This document shows positions 36,657-49,700 of a stretch of DNA of 64,000 nucleotides, piece after piece. The DNA is taken from the NCBI RefSeq assembly GCF_023343835.1, contig NC_064434.1:15977505-16041504 (forward strand). Direction: 5' to 3'. This stretch comes from Lagopus muta. Taxonomy: Eukaryota; Chordata; Aves; Galliformes; Phasianidae. The translations under genes and the position numbers were made by a program. Every line of letters begins with the position of its first letter. Positions within the stretch are counted from its first letter, which is position 1. Under the pieces are notes generated by a model. The model had not been told where the DNA came from. It ran no database searches and saw nothing but the letters and a program-made list of their open reading frames with translations.

Positions 36657-39600
36657 GTGCTTATTTGATTCTCAAGCCACTTACAAGAACAACAGCTCCA
36701 TGCTATCATTAAAAAAAAAAGCCAACAGCTTCAAGCTACCAAATTAGTCTCGTTAGTTTTTTTGTATGTCACTTTCATAGCAGCATGCAAAAGGTAAAAG
36801 ATAGCATCATAATAATTTTCACCTTTGACTGAAGCCTACTGCAGTCTAATACACGTGTACATTCATTACAACCTCAATTATTTGCTAAATCCATGTTAAA
36901 GTAGTCTTTTAATTATGATGTCTTGCAATCATTTGCAACAGGAAAAAAAGACAAACAAGAATTATTGCCACTGGTGGCACCAAAGCAAGGAACGTGGCCT
37001 CTGCCACTTGGCATTGGAAACCATGCATGGAAAGCTACTATGTTCAAGTGGAGTACTTCTGCTGGTTATGCTGTAAAGAAACACACAAGAAATGAAGCTT
37101 CCCAAAGCAAGAGTCCGAGATTTGCTTCACAATCATCTGGCACGCAGTTGTAACTAAATAATGTTTTTGTATTTACACACATTGTGTTCTCCCAGCAACC
37201 CTACAAATTCACAGAAGACAAATAACTTTCAGTCAAAATGTGATAATGTTCCATAGCCAGGACTTTTATTGCTTCAGATTGTGTTCTCACATGCTTTTTA
37301 GTGATGTGCAGTGCTTCAGGAAGAACGTAAAGCAACAGCAAGAAGAAAGAAAAAGCAACTAAAAGAAAATGTAGAGGACCAAACCAGCGATAAATAAATA
37401 CTGGAGTATTTCTATAGTGAAGAACATCAGTTATAACTCCAGACATTAGAAGTTTTTTGAGTATCTGTTAGTAAGCCGTTGGAAGTATAGATAGTAAAGG
37501 TACAGCTACAGTTCAATCCAACTCCTAAGCAAATTTTACCCCAATTAATGCTCATGTCACTACAAATTGAGACTGGATTACCAAATTCAACACATGCAGT
37601 TCACAGACCCTGGTAACAGATGAATCGAGTCAGACTTATTAGACTTAGAAAAACAGAACAGAAGATAACTTTCAGCTCAGACTTCAAATCCAGCATGATC
37701 ATAGTCGCTCTCATCTGCATATTCCTGCATAATAAATACATCCATATACAGTAAAACTGAATCTGTAACAATATGGTAATGCAGCACATTTTCTAGGACA
37801 GAATCCTAAAAAGCCGGAAATAGAAATCACAAGAAACAGCTGATGTAATTTTTTGTTTAGAGCTTTCTTTTCCTAAAGAATCAGCAACCTGATTAATCGA
37901 CTATTTAATTCTGCAGCCATGTGCATGTCCACAGAAAAGACAAACCACTGCAGAAAGACATGGAAATGACAGAAATCTTGCTGCTGTAACAACATTGTTA
38001 ATACATTTCAAATGTGATTGCAATGCGTTCTGTGAGATAAGTGTGGAGGGAAAAGGAGCAGTTCATTATTTCTGCACAACTAATGACTTAAGTGAAGATA
38101 AATGGGATTCCTGACTTTAGATTTTGGCCTACCTAACAGACTACTTTGTTAAGTAAGAACAAATGGAACATTTGATCTCTGATAAGCCTAGAGCAGAACA
38201 ATGCCTTATTTCCAAGCTTTTGAACAGTAAGATCAAAATGTAAAAACTTCTGTGAAAGCAAAGATCATATAACTTTTTCTTCAATGCAAGTCATTTGAGA
38301 ACTTATAAAGCTATACAAATTTTTATAGCACTTTTAAGTCAGTTTTTCATGGCACTGTAGAGTTAAGCTGCAATTGCATCAAGTTAATGCTTCATGAGTA
38401 CAAAACCAACTAGGTGTGAAAAAAGTGCAAAGAAAATACAGTTGAATAAGTGGTCACATGCTGTGTGCTTTAATTAGTGGTTCTTTTGCACCAGGTAAGA
38501 CTCAAAATAGATCTTCCAAAAGAATCTTAATTTCAGCTCTAGACTAGGGATATGTTTAATTTCTAAACTAAAACAGTTAGTCATGTACTCTTAAAGTCAC
38601 ATGCCTTAAAGTTTCATCTTAATGTCTAACTATATTTACTGGTAGGATGAAAAGCAGCTCTTTTAGAAGTCAAAGGAAAGGATTCAAAATTGGTTCTCAT
38701 TTCTGTTGCCCTTCTTTGTCAAAGTAATTTCAGTTAATATAATCCAGGCTATATTTTCTCCTAGAAGGAATCAAACACACCTGCTATAGTACAGTTTCTC
38801 CAAATATTTTACTTCTTTGGAGAAAAAAAATAATGCATATTTCTGAAGTGAAGTCATGTGCAGAAAGGCTATTACATGGCACATTGGAACCAGAGCTGGT
38901 TGCTATACTTTTTAGGTGAATATTTTGGCTGTGAGAACTAAACTACTCTGGGACTCTCTAAGCAGCCAGAGTTGTAGCTCACTGCACATGAACATCTTCA
39001 TGTTCTCTCCAAGGGGACAGTGACTTTTTGACATGATTGAGGTTGGTGGCTGAGGGTATTCTGTAGAGCCTCACAACTTGCATTGTTTTTCCTCTGACAG
39101 AGTTTGAACTGGATATCATTTTCTCCGTTTCTAGGCTCTTTATGGATCATCAGGAAGATCATACAGCTTGAGAAATATGGAGAAAGCATACATGACAGAA
39201 TTCACTAATTAGTAAATATTTTTGTTAATGCTATCAGTTTTGGTTATGTAAATGCACCATGGCTTTCTGATTAGGTCATTTAAAAGCCCCTACATGAAAC
39301 AAACTAATGAATAAATTTACCCACTAAGATTTTTTGACTGTAAGAACTGTCAAACAGACTTAATGGCTCTTGCTTATCAATCCCAGTTAGTTACAGGCAC
39401 CTACAACTGCATTAACTAACTGCTTCTGGACCTTCATCTTCATGAACTACTTGGGAGGTACAGAAGAGTCATTCTGTCAGTTAGCTGTCAGGCAAACTAA
39501 CACACAAAAGGCTGGACTTAATCAGTGTTTGGAGATGACTGCCTTCCACAGGTTTGTAGCCTACCTTCCCTAAGCTCTTAAATCCTGCCCAATATTTACT

Positions 39601-42139
39601 TAATTCTTAATGTACACTCTTAAATCTGATCCATAGTCAACTAAGCAAGTCCAGTGAATACCAGCTGTCCTTCAAATGATATACCATGACATAACTTTTC
39701 ATCACATAAGGGTACAGGAAATCTTGTCAATGCACAATGTACTGTGAAATCTTGAGCTGACCTCTACTCTTCTATTGCATTGGTTGACCTTCAACACCAA
39801 GCTTACTATCTCTGTTCTGATCTTCAAGTGATGTTATGGCCTGCGCCTAAGATAGATAGACCACGTAAAGGTTTGGAGCTCTGCCAGCAGCTTCAACCTT
39901 CTGGCTAATAAAGCATATGACAAATGGGCTCCCTCCTGATTGGAGACGGAATTGAACTTTTTAATGATCCAGGTCTACCCCACGAATAGCCAGTGTTTGT
40001 TTGCTTAATCTTCTTGGCAAACAGACAAATAGGTATGTACGTAACTATATTTTTCGTATAAGCGTACTATAATGTATACATGAAATATAAAATAAAAGTC
40101 AATGACCAAGAAAAACTGAATAGTACCACTGAACAATAGCATCAAGAGTGCAAAAATGTACTGGACTGCTTCGAAGACACATGATTGAGTTAGGGGAAGC
40201 TCAAAAAAGTCTGCTAAACAGGCCGGCTGATAGGATTTCTTCCCTCACACAGCCTTTTCTTACTAATTAGATATCATGTTAGAAGGCATAAAATGAAAAT
40301 TTTAACATCTTGGCTTGGTTACCACACAAACCATGAAAAGTTTTAAAGTATTAGAAAGGACAATTTTTAGATCTATTCATGCATATAAAGTGTTGCCTAT
40401 CAAATGAATGGATAGGTGTAGAGGAAGAGATGTTACAGGAATAAAGAAAACAAATTTTAAAAAGCTTTAACTGATAAAGATGACACATCAGAAACTCCTC
40501 TTTTGTCCAAAAGATAATCTGTAAGCTGAGACGCAGAAGTGCCTCAGAGTGCAAGATCCTATCAACTGTACTGAAAAATGCAGACTGTGTGCAATGTGAC
40601 AGAGCCAAAGAGTTTTCTGACCTTGCATCTTCCTGTGTTTGTCACCAGCTACAGTGCCACTGTGGCTTCTGGAAGCACTGCCAACAGCAGCAACCTGAAA
40701 TAAACTGGGAGTGGCTGTTATTCAGGCCCTGTAGGCCTGAATAAAACAATTTGAAGGGAAAATAAAAATTGTGGTGAAAGAAAAGAAAGAGCGGGAAGAT
40801 AAGAAGGTATGGGGAAAGATACGTAGCTCCATCCTGAGCAGGAAAATCTGTCTCTCCTACTATAGGAAAAGCCTGTAAGCACAGGTACATCACCTGGACC
40901 TGAGGTGGGCAGAAATGCAGCACAAACATTCTGCTCTGGAGAAGATGGGCCTGCACATCTCATCTGTTCACCTTAAGAGTCTTCATTAAGAAAGCCCATG
41001 AATTCCCAGCTGTCTCCTATTGTTTCTCTACTGCATTGAGCCATTGCCTTTGAATAACAGAGCCAAGAACAAGTTAAAAATCTATGATTGTTACGGCAAC
41101 AACTAAGTTCATGTCAAAGTGTGGAAGACCTGGGGTTAAATCATTAACAGTTAAAACGTTTAAGCTCTTTGAGTACTTGAGAGACAGGAAAATCAGCTGC
41201 CCACAGAATCTTGGAAATAAAGGTTCTCTCCATATGAAGAATGATACTTCACGTTGCTGTTCTTCCCAAATTCAAACAAACCAGAACGAAGATTACACAA
41301 TTGTGACAGTAGTCTGTCTGAGATCAAACAGACTGAAACAATTCATCAGCATCCTGACCAAAAGAACAATAGTTCAGAGGAAAAAAACAAACAAGCCAAC
41401 AACAGCAACAAAAACCAGCTTGCTTCTCCACTGACAATTGACTAAAACAAAAGCACTATAATTGTTCTTAAAAGGAATTGTGATATGAATAAGCATTTCA
41501 GCAGATGCTGGCAAGAGCACGGAGACATTCAGAGTGAAAGAGTTACATCCTGTTGACTTGGCTCTGTTTATCAGAAGATGAAATCAGAAACAATTAGACT
41601 AGTTTCCTGACTGAACGTCTTCAGATTTTGCTTCTACTGAAAGAAAGTAGATAGTTACTTAGTGTTTAGATTTCCAGAGTATTACGCATCTTGTAGCTAC
41701 CACCTTTGTTAAAATAATTCAAGCTCAAAACCATAAATACACCAAGGGCTAGCACTCATCAGCCAAGGAAGGCACCAAAGTATGCAGTTAAGAGCTGTTT
41801 AGTGTTAACATAGTAAAGTGAAGATATTTGATGCTTTCTGGCTATCTAAGCTCCCATTACAGTTACAGGATGAAGGTGCCTACTTCTGGCCATGTTGTCT
41901 AAGTTTGGCAGTGCTGCTGGCTACGCTGACTACAGCTCCACTACTAGCTGTCAGTAGCCTATAGATGCCTGCATTTCAAATACCTTAAATCTTATATCAG
42001 TTATCACTAACTGGCAGGGAGAAGTCACTCATGCCTGAATTATTTCCTAGCTTGTGAAGTTATAACAAGTTTCAGACAATTCCACGGCTCTCTAGGGTAA
42101 CATATCATTTTATTATTTTCCAGAAACTCATAAACCACC

Positions 42140-42268
42140 CAGTCACAAACAACTGCTTCTCTTTGTCTTCCCTCCCACCCCTAGTATTTTCCCATTTCGA
42201 TCTTTCCCTCAACTCTTTTCCTCTCCACCCTTTTCCTCACTTCCTCCTATTCTTTCCCCCTCTCTGCT
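42140..42268. repeat. Polypyrimidine tract
   Basis: About 120 bases are almost entirely C and T on the plus strand (for example TCTTTGTCTTCCCTCCCACC and CCTCACTTCCTCCTATTCTT). It is low complexity. The open frame across it (42163-42351) is a composition artefact. Confidence 0.8.
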
Positions 42269-43716
42269 TACAAGGAACTGATGAATTAGTGCTCCCTTTG
42301 AGCTGTCTCCACAATAACAATAAATCAGCAAGGAGCAGTTTGAAACTTTAACATACCACAAGGATTTTCTTTTCCACAGTTGATTCCCCTAGAAAAGTAA
42401 CAGCTATGTTTACACAAAGCCCAAATAACACCAAGCTTGAGCTCTGTGGCTTTATCATCTGTTGGCAGCAGATAGAAGAAAAAGGAGGGGAAAAGTCTTG
42501 GAAGCTTAAAGCTAGAAACCACATTTAAAGCTGTGTGAAATTACTGACAATATGTGAATATGAGCAAGGGGAGTGGAGCGCTAGTTCTGACTGAGACACT
42601 CAGAGACTGGTTGAGCAATTCCCTTGTTTCCACCAAAAGGAAATCAAAATTTGTCTTCTTTTTTTTCTTGCAATTAGGAAAAAAAAAATGCTTGCTTTGT
42701 GCATTGTCCAGCACTGCACTTCCATTGTGCTTTACATGTCTCAGATGAAGGAACAAATTACTCAGGAATGAAGATACCCACTGCAAAAGCTCTTATTGTC
42801 TGTTACTTCTATTTTAAAAGTGAAACTTAGGTTTTATCAACAGCTTATACCCCAGCTGTAAGAGATATCCCCATATATGCTGCAACTGTCCCATAAAGCA
42901 GGTAAGCCTGTAGCTGAAAATTGCCTTCAGAGAGGGATGAGGATGGGTTAGCTTACTACAACTATCTTTGTTCTTCTGACTTCATAATCAAATTTCAAAC
43001 ATATATTTACGAGACAGCATTTTCACAGCTTCCGGTGCTGACAGTAAGTTCCCAGTCTTGTCATTCAGCTCTGACCCTCAGAGACTAGCATGAAGTCTTC
43101 CTGTGTTCTGAAGAATTCAGAAGACCCAATGGAGCATGTAGAGTCAATGGGACTATTAGGAAAATTCAGTCTAAGACACTCTCTCAATTGTTGGTACTGG
43201 AGGAAGTAGGACTTCTAGAATAGATTGTCTACATAATTTGCCTTTCACTGACTAAATAGGAAATTTTAGAGATCTTTAAAGAAAGATTATGTTTGTTTAA
43301 TGTCAGGCACCTCAATAATAAGGCACCTCAGCCAATAATAAACAACAAGGGAAAAAACACCAAATTTTCTGGAGGAATTCCACCTCCTGACACTTAGTGG
43401 TATGAGCTGTGCAATTAAGCTGAATTATAGATCATTAAGACAGGTTGTTTCTTTCCTTTATTTTTCCCCTCAAATTCTGAGGAAACGCTGAGAAATTCTC
43501 AGTGCATCGTGTAAATGGGATTTATCCTGATCAACAGTATTACCTACTCACCTTTTCTCTTCATAGCACCAAACTGAAAAATGGATAACAGTGAAACACA
43601 ATGGAGAACTCCTGTATCTCTCACCAAACAATTCATCGTTAAATAGTATCAGATGCCTCATGTGATAAGAATAATCCATCTTGTAAAAATATTTCTTCTT
43701 ACACCTACCCACTGAG

Positions 43717-43925
43717 TGTGGTGGTTTTACAGCTAAGCTTTAGCAAGCCACTCTCTCACATCACCCTTATCCCCTAAAGGAACAGTGGGAGAAAATATGA
43801 TAAAAAAAAGGGCTCAAAGGTTGAGATAAGGACAGGGAGATCAGTCTCCAATTACCATCATGGGCCAAACAAACTCATTATAGGAAGATTAACGTAGTTT
43901 ATTGCTTATTACTTATAGATTAGAT
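43717..43925 (+). mobile_element. Probable avian endogenous retrovirus (ERVL-type) LTR fragment
   Basis: It begins TGTGGTGGTTTTAC and continues with CACTCTCTCACATCACCC, GAAAATATGATAAAA, GGTTGAGATAAGGACAGGGA and CCAATTACCATCATGGGC. This word order I associate with abundant bird ERVL-class LTRs. No retroviral coding sequence lies beside it, so it looks like an old solo or partial LTR. The right end is not determined, and the family name is from memory. Confidence 0.5.
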
Positions 43926-44689
43926 CAGTCAAAACTAAAAATAAACTAAAAATTCCTGAGATCATTAAAGATTTTCTCTTTTCTCTAGGAGAAAAATGGT
44001 CTGCCTTTGAGTAGAGTGCTACAAAATTTAATAGTATTATTGTCTAAGGTAGAATCTCAGTCACTCCAGATTGGCAAACAAATTATTGTGTGAATAAACT
44101 GTGTGTCCCCAACTTTCATTTTGCATATTACAGAATGACATCTTTCACCTACTTTTCTCCAAATCAGATCCCAACATGACATTCAATCACAACATGGCTG
44201 GACACAGATCTCTCACCCACATAGAACAGCACAGCTAGGGAACTTATAACATAATAAGGATCTGTCTATAACTCAAGGCAGACCTCTAAATTGGTCTATG
44301 CTCCTACCTTCTAAATGATGGTCAAGTCGCATAGCACAGGTTGTGAAAGACCTTCAAGGAATGCAATCAAGGTAAAGCTCCCATAATCGCTTGAGCCACT
44401 GTGACTACATACACAAGAGGACAGTCTAGTGATTAGAACATTACTTGAGTTTACTGAGAGCAAGAAACTACTGCTAACCTCTTCTGCCACAAGCTTACAG
44501 TGTAACTCAACAGTTCAGTTTACTCATGCCTCCAGCAGACATGAGATCTGGTGGTACCTACCACATCACATAAGCCAGTGGGTTGAAAGAAAAACTATGC
44601 ATAACACAACTGCAACAGCACTGGCAGAAAGACAGAGACCTGTTGGCTGACGAAGCAGCATACTGGGACAATTAAAAAGATAAGGGATG

Positions 44690-44718
44690 AAAAAAAAAAA
44701 AAAAGAAAGAAAGAAAAA
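44690..44718. repeat. A-rich tract with GAAA units
   Basis: A run of 14 A followed by GAAAGAAAGAAAAAA. A simple repeat with no recognised element body. Confidence 0.9.
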
Positions 44719-45187
44719 ATGCAGGTTTACCACAGCAGAAATGCTGCACTTGAGGCTCCTCAAGCTAAAGTTTTCTAAATAAGAAGCACTGACAAGTTAA
44801 AAATCTTTGATTTAGAGAATGCGAGCAGAGGAATACTAGTAGACTTTTCTCCACACAGCTCTGTAAATCTGAGCACAGCTCTTAAAAATCAATAGGTGTT
44901 GGTCTTTTGATTTAATCATTTCTAGTTCCCACGTTGCTTTCTCTTCTTACTCAGCAGTTAATCATAGTAAGTTAAGATGCTTTTGGAGCTTGAAGTATAG
45001 CTTTTGCTTCCTCATTTATAATAAAACTTTAACAACAAAAGCTACAGGGGTCTCTGCATTTGCGAATGGCTCTCACTGCCAGCTAATTAATTTAGTAAGG
45101 ATGATAAGAAAGTGATAGGACTTTGCTTTCTTAACCTTTAATGTTGTGCAAGACACCTGAATATATTAGAACTCTCCCCCAAATAAT

Positions 45188-45225
45188 TGTAGAAGGTACT
45201 TCCAACCTAAATCATTCTGTCATGC
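45188..45225 (+). mobile_element. CR1 3' tail, minimal fragment
   Basis: GTACTTCCAACCTAAATCAT followed by TCTGTCATG resembles the last 40 bases of CR1 (GGTCCTTCCAACCTAAATCA with the ATTCTGTGA-type end). It is very short and could be a relic of an older copy. Confidence 0.6.
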
Positions 45226-45339
45226 CCAGTTCAGACATTGAACGTTATCACATGCTGTATACTCATAAAAGCAGCGCTGGGCTGTGGCTCTGAGCATGGC
45301 ACACACATTTTGCTTCATCTTTGATTCCTCTGGGTTCCT

Positions 45340-45893
45340 CAGTCCTGGACAGACAGTGAACTGGATAAAGCCCAGCAGAGGGCCTCAAAGATGACTGGGC
45401 CTTGTAGTATCTCTGGTATGAGGAAAGGCTGAGAGACCCTATTGAGGCCCTGGAACGTGTTCAAAGGAGGGCAACAAAGCTGGTGAGGGGTCTGGAACAC
45501 AGGCCATATGAAGAGAGGCTGGAGGAGCTGGGAATGTTCAGCCTGGAGAAGAGGAGGCTCAGGGGAGACCTCATTGCTCTCTATAACTTCCTGAAGGGAG
45601 GTTGTAGTGAGCTGGGGATTGGCCTCTTCTCTCATGTCATTAGTGATAGGACCAGAGGGAATGGTTTCAAGCTACAGCAGGGGAGATTCAGGCTGGACAT
45701 GAGGAAGTATTACTTTTCAGAAAGGGTGGTCAGGCACTGGAATGGACTGCCCAGGGAGGTGGTGGAGTCACCGAGCCTGGGGGTGTTCAAGGAAAGGCTG
45801 GATGTTTTAGTGGGAGCTATTGGGAATAGGTGAACGGTTGGACTGGATGATCTTTTAGGTCTTTTCCAACCTTGGTGATTCTATGATTCTATG
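45340..45893 (+). mobile_element. CR1 LINE fragment with open ORF2 C-terminus
   Basis: The CR1 sequence runs from GTGAACTGGATAAAGCCCAG to the tail GATTCTATGATTCTATGACC. The frame at 45483-45833 is open for 116 codons and matches the CR1 ORF2 C-terminal region ([53 protein letters not shown]). It is well preserved and therefore among the younger copies here. It is 5'-truncated and cannot move on its own. Confidence 0.95.
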
Positions 45894-45896
45894 ACC

Positions 45897-46242
45897 CGGG
45901 GCTGTTCAGCCTGGAGATGAAAAGACTGAGGTGGAAATCTTATCAATGCTTATTAATATCTAATAGGCAGGAGTCAAGTGGATGGGGCCAGGCTACTTTT
46001 TGTGGTGCCCATCAGGACAAGGGGCAACGGGCAAGGACTGGATCTCAGGAAGTTCCATCAGAACGTAATAAAGAACTTCTTTGAGTGTGTCAGAGCATTG
46101 GCACAGGCTGATCAGGAGGTTGTAGACTCTCCTCACCTGAATGCTTTCCTGTGTGACCCACCTGCTGTAGGAAACCTGATTTAGCAAGGAGCTGGACTCC
46201 ATCTCCAGAGATGCCTTGCAATCCCTATGAGTCTGTGATCAT
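45897..46242 (+). mobile_element. Older CR1 LINE fragment, directly adjoining the previous copy
   Basis: GCTGTTCAGCCTGGAGATGA, AATCTTATCAATGCTTATTA, GGACAAGGGGCAACGGGCAA, CAGGAAGTTCCATCAGAACG and GGAGGTTGTAGACTCTCCTC follow the order of a more ancient CR1 subfamily. The frames are broken, with the end near GAGTCTGTGATCATG. It is more diverged than the copy at 45340-45893, which abuts it head-to-tail. Confidence 0.88.
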
Positions 46243-46755
46243 GCAGGAGGAGTACCAAAATGCTACCACACTAACACTTTCTCATAGGCTACAGTGCTTG
46301 TTTGCTTAGTTGTTGAGTGCATGCAGGGCACAGAGACAGAACATTTATTTATTCTCAGCAGAGAGATCTGGTGTGCAGCGTAGAACGGGGGAAATTTGAC
46401 AAGATTTATTCTGGCAAGGAGGAAAAAACATTTCTAGGGCAGCTTACATTTGTGCTCATCATTCTAAGGGCTTATAAAGAAAAGATTTAAGAACAACCAG
46501 TTCGATGAATAGCTTTCTTATATGAGTTTTGATGATTTTTAAAGAAACTTAATATTAACAGCATTTTCATTTTACTTCCTAAAGAAAGAAACAAAATGAA
46601 GAAACAACATTTATATTTCAAGCATTGATGTCCCTAAAAATATATTCCCTAAGCTATTTTATGAAATGAGCTCCTCTTATACATCCAAGCAATCAACTAA
46701 TGAACAGAAAGGTCACGTGAGTTTGTCACATGGAAACTATATCCATGAAAGAGCT

Positions 46756-46790
46756 TTCCCCTCCCTTCATGGCATTCCCCTCCCTTCATG
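46756..46790. repeat. 19-bp tandem duplication, pyrimidine-rich
   Basis: TTCCCCTCCCTTCATG occurs at 46756-46771 and again at 46775-46790, a period of 19 bp. Confidence 0.9.
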
Positions 46791-49700
46791 AAACACTCAC
46801 CTCAAGTCTCATACCTTGAACATACATTCTGTCTGAAAAAATCTGGTTTAGAAACTCTACAGATAGTCAGTTGCTCTGTATGGGGAGTGCTGTAGTGAAT
46901 CACAGGTTTCAGAAGCTAAAATCATAGTAATAAAGTTATAAAACTTGACTAATAAATATCCTCAATTTACTGCTTCAAAAAACAAATGGATGAATATCAG
47001 GATTTTGTGTTCAACCATTTTTCTCTAGGCCCATTTGGGTGTCAGAAAACGTCTGAAGCAGAATTTGACTGCTCTAGCATCTTTCCTTTTGCATGCAGCA
47101 CTAAAAAAAGTGATCATCTCAACCATTTAATACTTAAATGCTAAAAATAGAGAAAAAAATCTTAGTAAAATAAAATTTCAGTGGAAAGAAAAGTTATTAT
47201 GAAGAAGGCCAAATTAAAAAACGGTAGTTAAAGATATTCTACACTTTCCAGATGCCACGTGTTGAAATTGGAAATAATCCTACTATCTAAAATGCTCAAC
47301 TCATGCTTTCCCAAACTAAACAAGAAAAAACCCACAGAAGCCTGCTTTTTCTTTTTCTTTTTTTTTCCAGCTTCTGGGAAGATCACAGATGAGGTCGTTT
47401 ACCACAGTCCAAGCCAAGTTACATGGTACTTGCACAGACATACGCCACCCACCCAGCTCAAGACATAATATCCTATTTAAAGAAAAACCACTGTACTAAA
47501 AAACAAATCTTTTCTGTAAGTTCTGTAATAGTTGCTTTTTCCTATTTTACTTTAATGGTGTTTTATATTAAGGAGATGGCAAAACAGCAGCTACATTGGT
47601 CTGACATACCAGTTTTAAAATAGAAACGGAGAGGAATTGCTCCAGAGGTTCTAAACCAAACAACATGAGTGGCAACCCACTGTTTAAAATTAGCTTTTGT
47701 GGTTTGTTTTTAGATATTCCTAGTAGCAAATTCAATCTGATTGCTCTCTCTTGGTTGACTTTATTGTACCTAGCAATCTAGGAGACCAGTAATAGAAATT
47801 TCATTTAAATATGGCTATTAATGTTTCTAAAGATAGCCTATTGTATGAGTAAGCTTTGTCACAGGCTCTAGATTTCCCGTCCCCCACACACATCACTGTC
47901 GCCCCTGTAGAGGACAATAAGTTCTTGGCTAGGAGTTAAAAGCTCTACGTGCTTTTAGGATTAAATAGTTGGTCAATATTAAAACTAGACAGGAAGGAAA
48001 AAAAACTGCTACAGGGAGGGAACGGAACACTGAAATGTCTTTGAATTTCTATTTTAAGACTAATGAAAAGAATCCCCACTAATGAATAACCATCACACCA
48101 GATCTGTACCATCTTTATTTTCTGAAATCCCTGGTTAACCTTGACTGACAACTAATACAGAAGTTTGCCTCAATCAATTGGAGTACACTGCCCTTCTGTT
48201 TCTTTCTAGCAGGAAACCAATTAAACAGATTCAATAGCAGAGTAGTGCTACTTTAAAAGTACACAGGAGAGAGAAACAGACCAGAGGGCCGCTGCTTCTC
48301 CAAAAAGAAGCAGAACAAGCCTTTCTCTAAGTAGAGGGGGAATGTAAGGACAGCACATCTTACAGCAGTGAGCACAAACGAGAGCAAGAGAATCACAACT
48401 CAAAGATAGGTGCTTGGAGGCCTTCGCAATTCTTTTAGGTAGGGGCAGACTGTTGTAGGAAGACACCACAATGCAAGAAAAGTTGGGATATCCAATGATT
48501 CTTTCATCCGTACCAAACACTACTATGAAAGAAGAGTAGGTAGCTGTTACTACAACAGTCATAAGCCAAGGCAATGCTACATGAGCTTTAATCATCTCAA
48601 GTCTGATAAGAGAAGTCATGTACTCACATTAACAGTGTGTTTGAGAACATGACAAAGCAATTAGGTCAGTAACTGATTAATCCCAGGCATATTTGTAGTC
48701 TAATCTGTGCTTTAAAATAACAACTCAAGCACTGCTAGCAAAGGCCCACAGAAGACAGTATTGATTAGAGGACACACAGACCAGGAAGAGCCATCCAAAT
48801 ATAAGATATTAAGACATTTAAATCATAAGCTGGCCACATGTGGCTTCTGAATGGCATTTACCAAATGAATGAAAATAACTAGCCGTTTATAAAGTGTATG
48901 ATAAAAACAGGAGAGTAAATCTTTAAAAAAAAAATAATAATCACAATACATAAAAAAAAGATTATGGACACAAAGCAATGGCATTAGAGTTAGAACGCAA
49001 GCTATAGAGAAGAGAGTTCTTCCCCCACACACTGGTCACAGCACTTTGACACTGAGTGGCCAACTGGACATGATTCAAATCTATCAATAGAAGTTACTTG
49101 AGCTTGGTTGATGAAGACTGCTCTAATACCTGCTTGTTACCTGAAGTAACCAGGAGGCCTGGGATAGTGGGACACCAGCAGTTGGCAGATGGAAAAAGCA
49201 GGCAAAGTGGTACGTAGCGCATAAAGGAATATAATTATCCTGCGTCACAGACAGTTTGTACTCTCTTCTGTATCCTCCACTAACTCTCAAAATTAAATGT
49301 TTTTATTCTGGAGAGACTGACTTTGTGTTTTGGTTCAAGAAAGCGTGGTTGAAAAGTGGGTGTTGTGCTTGGAACAGCAAGTGGTGAGGTTTGAGAGGGC
49401 TCCAAGTTCCTGGAGAAGTTCGTTCCATAGCCCATGAGACAGCTCCTGCTCTTGCACCCCCCTCAGCTTGCTTCTGCAACAGACTCAGCCACCAACCCGC
49501 CTCTTCCTCAGCTCTGAGCTCCAGTCTTTATGGAGAAGCACTTCAAAATTATGACAGACATGAGAAGAGCTACTGAATAACAGGAAAGTTATTAGACAAG
49601 CTATAAATCAGCCTTCTACCTTAGTAGCAAAGGAAAAGACAGTATGAAACTTACATCCTTCCTTTGAGATGCAGAGCTCTTCAGCAGCTTTGTTCCCACT

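Noticed and set aside
48248..48619. 123-codon minus-strand ORF with hydrophobic start
   Set aside because: It shows no recognisable domain, no partner exons and no splice context. The hydrophobic look is what A/T-rich chance frames often give.
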